Shown: in pieces, positions 31,127-33,759 of the stretch
Layout: each line of letters begins with the position of its first letter
Numbering within the stretch: position 1 is the first letter of the stretch
NCBI GenBank assembly: GCA_026125665.1
Contig: JAHCKS010000060.1
Span: forward strand, 1 to 33,759
DNA from: Rubrivivax sp.
GTDB taxonomy: Bacteria > Pseudomonadota > Gammaproteobacteria > Burkholderiales > Burkholderiaceae_C
Reading direction: 5' to 3'
DNA length: 33,759 nucleotides
Notes under the pieces: model-generated
What the model was told of the DNA's origin: nothing
Databases searched by the model: none
What the model saw: only the letters and a program-made list of their open reading frames with translations
Position numbers and translations under genes: made by a program

Positions 31127-33157
31127 TCAGCGCTTGCCCTTGCCCTTCGCCTTGCCCTTGCCGGCCGGGCGGCCGGTGCCGCGATCGGGCACGGTCGGCG
31201 TCGGCCGCCACGGCTCGGGCACCGCCGGCACCGCACCCGAAGGCGCGCCGGCCAGCGCATCGCCGATGCCCGCCACGATGGCCGCGGCCTGGCGCGCGCC
31301 GAGCGTCGTCTTCAACGCCTCGGGCGGGCCGGTCAGGCGGCGCTTGCGGAACAGCTCCTGCGCACGTGCCACGTCGGCGTTGTGCTCCTCCACGCGGGCG
31401 GCGCTGGTCAGCGCGTTGGCCAGCGTCGCGAGCGTCGTCGCGCCGGTGCCGGCGAGCGCCTTGCGCTCGGCGTCGCCGAGCTTGAGCAGCGCGGCGGCCT
31501 GCTCGAAGCCGAGGTTGCGCGTGTCGCCTTCGGGCAGCTTGCGCCAGTGCTCGAGCAGCACGCCGACGAGCGCCGGGTCGCTGGCCTTCAGCGGCGTGTC
31601 GCCGGCGCCGGCGGCGACGAGGCCGTTGGAGAGCAGCCCGGCCAGCCGCTGGTCGAGCACGTTCCAGCGTGCCGTCGTCTCGAGCGCATGCGCGCGCGCC
31701 GAGCTGGCGTTGCCGCTCCTGGCCAGCACCGAGCTACCGCCGATGTCGAAGAAGCCGCGTGGCAGCGGCACGCGCACGAGCGGGCCGACGCTCGTGCTGC
31801 TGCTCGTCACGACGAAGGGCGGGTCGGCGCTGTCGTCGCCGTCGTCCCCCTCGCTGCCATCCGCGAAGCCGAAGCACGTGTCGAGGAAGCGGTTCTCGCC
31901 CAGCAGCACGCCGCGCTCCAGCGGCGAACGCGCCACCTCGCGTTCGTACTCGTCGCGCAGCGTGTCGATCCACACCTCGAGGAAGTGCTTGTAGCTGGCA
32001 CGGCCGGCGGCCAATGCGTCGCTGGTGCCGGTGGGCGAGACGATCGACGCGATGACGAGCTGCGGCACGAGGCGCAGCCCCCACAGCTCCACCACCGGCC
32101 GGCGGAAGGCGCCGGCGTTGGCCAGGCCGCCGAGGATGTCGATGTCGAGCTCTTCGAGCGGCGTGCCCGGCGGGAAGGTGCGGTAGAGGTACTGCACCAT
32201 GCGGTTGAGCTGCAGCAGGCCACCGTCGAAGCGTTCGCGCACCTCGAAGGGCCCGGGGGGGCTGTCGAGCAGGCACACCCGGCGCAGGCGGGCGTTCAGG
32301 CAGAAACCCGTGCCGCGCGGCACCACGATCACCGCGGTGAACTCCTGGATGCCCTCGATGCCGGCGGAGCGCCGCGCCAGCAGCTGCTGGAACCACAGGT
32401 TCGGGTCCGCCGGGTCGATCGAGAGCTGGGTCAGCGGCTGCGGCGACAGCGAGAAGCTCAGGTGCGGCGTGCCGACGTACTTGGCGCGCAGCAGCGAGAT
32501 GATGTTCTCGACGTTGGTGGTGTGGCTGATGAGCTCGCGCCGTTCCTCCGAGGCCTGGCGCGCCGTGGTGTCCACCACCTGCGAGACGGCGCGGTCGCTC
32601 GCGAGGTCGGTGCGCGTGGTGCTGACGCCGCCGCCGATGGAGAACGGGCCGATGCCGAAGCCGGCCGAGGCGCTGGCGCTGTTCGTCGTGGCGTGGCTGC
32701 GCAGCGACTCGCGCATCTGCGAGCCGCTCTTGCCGATGGCCAGCGCCTCGGCTTCGCCCTCGTAGGCGTCGCCGCCGACGACGCCGGTCTGCACCATGCG
32801 CCGGTTCAGCGGCGCTGCGGCGTGGAAGTACGGCCGCACCGTGCCCGGTGCGTGGTCGGGCCCGCTCACCTTCAGGTCGAGCAGCAGGTGCAGGCACGGA
32901 ATGCCTTCACCGAGGAAGGCCGCGATCACCGGCGAGAGCGCGGGCGGGATCGACGCCGGTGACACCGACGCCGTGAGCTTGACGAAGACGATGCGCTCGT
33001 CGGGGAAGGCGCCGGTGAGCGCCTCGTCGTCGGGCTCGAAGAAGAAGAGCGACAGCGCTGTCTGCGCCGGTTCGCCGGTGGCGAGCGGCTGCGTCGTCGC
33101 GGCGAGCTTCCACGGGATCTCCAGCGGCGGCAGAGGCGTCGCTTCTTCGGTGGCCAT
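31127..33157 (-). CDS. Large protein of unknown family (676 aa), partner of the PhoD-like gene
   Basis: I do not recognise this family. The start is placed at ATG 33157 because a strong GGAGGAGGGAG site precedes it; ATG 33181 is in frame but lies upstream of that site. There is no signal peptide or clear membrane helix. Residues ~155-185 are Ser/Gly/Ala-rich (TTNSASASAGFGIGPFSIGG), followed by a polar helical stretch (DTTARQASEERRELISHTTN, VENIISLLRAKYVGT) and mixed alpha/beta sequence. An acidic low-complexity loop (EGDDGDDSADPP) lies around 450. The C-terminal third is helical, and the last ~12 residues are a Lys/Gly tail (GKGKAKGKGKR). Tight spacing to the PhoD-like gene suggests a two-gene unit. 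Confidence 0.75.
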   Translation of the reverse strand: MATEEATPLPPLEIPWKLAATTQPLATGEPAQTALSLFFFEPDDEALTGAFPDERIVFVKLTASVSPASIPPALSPVIAAFLGEGIPCLHLLLDLKVSGPDHAPGTVRPYFHAAAPLNRRMVQTGVVGGDAYEGEAEALAIGKSGSQMRESLRSHATTNSASASAGFGIGPFSIGGGVSTTRTDLASDRAVSQVVDTTARQASEERRELISHTTNVENIISLLRAKYVGTPHLSFSLSPQPLTQLSIDPADPNLWFQQLLARRSAGIEGIQEFTAVIVVPRGTGFCLNARLRRVCLLDSPPGPFEVRERFDGGLLQLNRMVQYLYRTFPPGTPLEELDIDILGGLANAGAFRRPVVELWGLRLVPQLVIASIVSPTGTSDALAAGRASYKHFLEVWIDTLRDEYEREVARSPLERGVLLGENRFLDTCFGFADGSEGDDGDDSADPPFVVTSSSTSVGPLVRVPLPRGFFDIGGSSVLARSGNASSARAHALETTARWNVLDQRLAGLLSNGLVAAGAGDTPLKASDPALVGVLLEHWRKLPEGDTRNLGFEQAAALLKLGDAERKALAGTGATTLATLANALTSAARVEEHNADVARAQELFRKRRLTGPPEALKTTLGARQAAAIVAGIGDALAGAPSGAVPAVPEPWRPTPTVPDRGTGRPAGKGKAKGKGKR

Positions 33158-33356
33158 GGCGTCTCCCTCCTCCTGCGACATCCTCGCATTCGCTCGCCCG
33201 CGCCCATGCCCATTCCGGTGGCGCTCGGGCCGCGCGATCGTAGGAACGGCGCGTCGGCGCCGCTGTCCTTCGGGCTAGGGGGGCGCTGGCCGAGCGACGA
33301 CGTGGCCCTGGCCCGTGTGGCGCCTGCGGTGCTTGCTGCGGCCCGGCGCCGCGGGG
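33158..33356. other. Intergenic region, nothing specific recognised
   Basis: About 200 bp between the unknown 676-residue gene and the upstream DSD1-type gene on the same strand. It presumably holds the promoter of the two-gene unit, but I see no clear -35/-10 pair, hairpin or repeat. Confidence 0.4.
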
Positions 33357-33759
33357 TTACCAGCCGTTGAAGCGCGGCCAGCGTGCCACGACTTCGCCGC
33401 CGTCATCGACCACCGCGTAGGCCGCATGCTGCGCGGCGGTGGCGCAGGCGTGGTTGGGCAGCACGCGCAGCCGCGTGCCGACGGGGAACCGCGCTTCCAC
33501 GTCGCCGGCTGCCGCGGCGCCGCGGCGGTGCTCGACGATGCCGTGCTCCTGGTTCGCCTGGTTGACGATCCACTCGCCGAGCACCTGCCCGCCTTCGTTG
33601 CAGACGAGGCCGTAGCCCTGGTCGAGCGGCTGTGCCTGCGTGCCGCGGTCGCGGCTCATCGCCATCCAGCCGCCGTCGGTGAGCACCCGGCCCTTGTCGG
33701 GCTGGTGGCCGATGACGGTGGTGAGGATCGAAAGCGCGATGTCCCCGGGCGTGCAGACG
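33357..33759 (-). CDS. DSD1-family PLP enzyme (D-serine dehydratase/D-threonine aldolase-like), C-terminal part
   Basis: Only the last ~133 codons are in the window; the gene enters from the right edge and ends at TAA (33359-33357). The frame reads CTPGDIALSILTTVIGHQPD, then RVLTDGGWMAMSRDRGT, QGYGLVCNEGGQVLGEWIVN, and VGTRLRVLPNHACATAAQHA, ending RWPRFNGW. The LPNHAC motif supplies the His and Cys zinc ligands of the C-terminal D-serine-dehydratase-like domain found in eukaryotic-type D-serine dehydratases and D-threonine aldolases. The N-terminal alanine-racemase-like barrel lies outside the window, so the substrate cannot be judged. Its closeness to the hydroxyproline/D-amino-acid genes is suggestive only. 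Confidence 0.85.
   Translation of the reverse strand, partial: VCTPGDIALSILTTVIGHQPDKGRVLTDGGWMAMSRDRGTQAQPLDQGYGLVCNEGGQVLGEWIVNQANQEHGIVEHRRGAAAAGDVEARFPVGTRLRVLPNHACATAAQHAAYAVVDDGGEVVARWPRFNGW

Noticed and set aside
29483-32962. A 1159-codon open frame on the plus strand opposite the PhoD-like and orphan genes
   Set aside because: It is an antisense shadow typical of very high GC coding DNA: its translation is Arg/His/Ala/Glu low complexity, without domain motifs, whereas the minus strand encodes clear metallophosphatase motifs.
1-33759. CRISPR arrays, rRNA genes or prophage
   Set aside because: I saw no regularly spaced repeats, no rRNA-like sequence and no phage structural genes on either strand.

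Overview
This is a GC-rich window with GTG and TTG starts, dense four-base gene overlaps, a Bug-family solute-binding protein and the gene order dapC-dapD-pilU-dapE-prmB. These point to a betaproteobacterium of the order Burkholderiales; I cannot name the genus from sequence alone. It reads as chromosomal housekeeping DNA interrupted by one well-bounded mobile element at 15403-18643.

Left part (1-7020): the truncated start of a Tim44-like protein gene, a DUF456 membrane protein, a YdcF-type envelope protein divergent from msrA, two adjacent small genes that look like diverged copies of each other, and lexA divergent from an asparaginase gene with two LexA-like boxes between them. An ohrR-ohr peroxide-response pair follows, with a clear operator inside its promoter, then a secreted small protein with Asp-rich calcium-binding-type repeats.

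Centre-left (7042-15379): a minus-strand run dapC-dapD-pilU-dapE-prmB-yheS, three of whose junctions overlap by four bases (ATGA or GTGA). It links lysine/diaminopimelate synthesis, twitching motility, ribosomal protein methylation and an ABC-F translation factor. An alpha/beta hydrolase gene runs divergently from dapC.

The mobile element (15403-18643, 3241 bp) has 25-bp terminal inverted repeats and an exact 8-bp target duplication (CTTCGAAA). It carries an IS1595/ISXO2-type transposase whose last residues are lost to a frameshift, a small Lys/Pro-rich ORF, a strongly structured noncoding stretch with a tRNA-like acceptor/T-arm fold, a DUF5343 protein and a toxin-antitoxin-like pair. It is therefore a transposon with cargo rather than a minimal insertion sequence, and is the most unusual part of the window.

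Right part (18683-33759): an AEC-family permease, a chalcone-isomerase-like exported protein, a Bug-family binding protein, and xerD convergent with a DUF455 ferritin-like gene (the two share a 22-bp palindrome that ends both proteins with the same five residues). Then come a gamma-carbonic anhydrase, hslO and a CopD-like membrane protein. A divergent four-gene cluster looks like trans-4-hydroxyproline catabolism (epimerase, FAD dehydrogenase, DHDPS-family deaminase, RidA-like protein). The window closes with a PhoD-like phosphatase paired with a 676-residue protein of unknown family, and the 3' end of a DSD1-type PLP enzyme gene. No rRNA gene, canonical tRNA or CRISPR array is visible.
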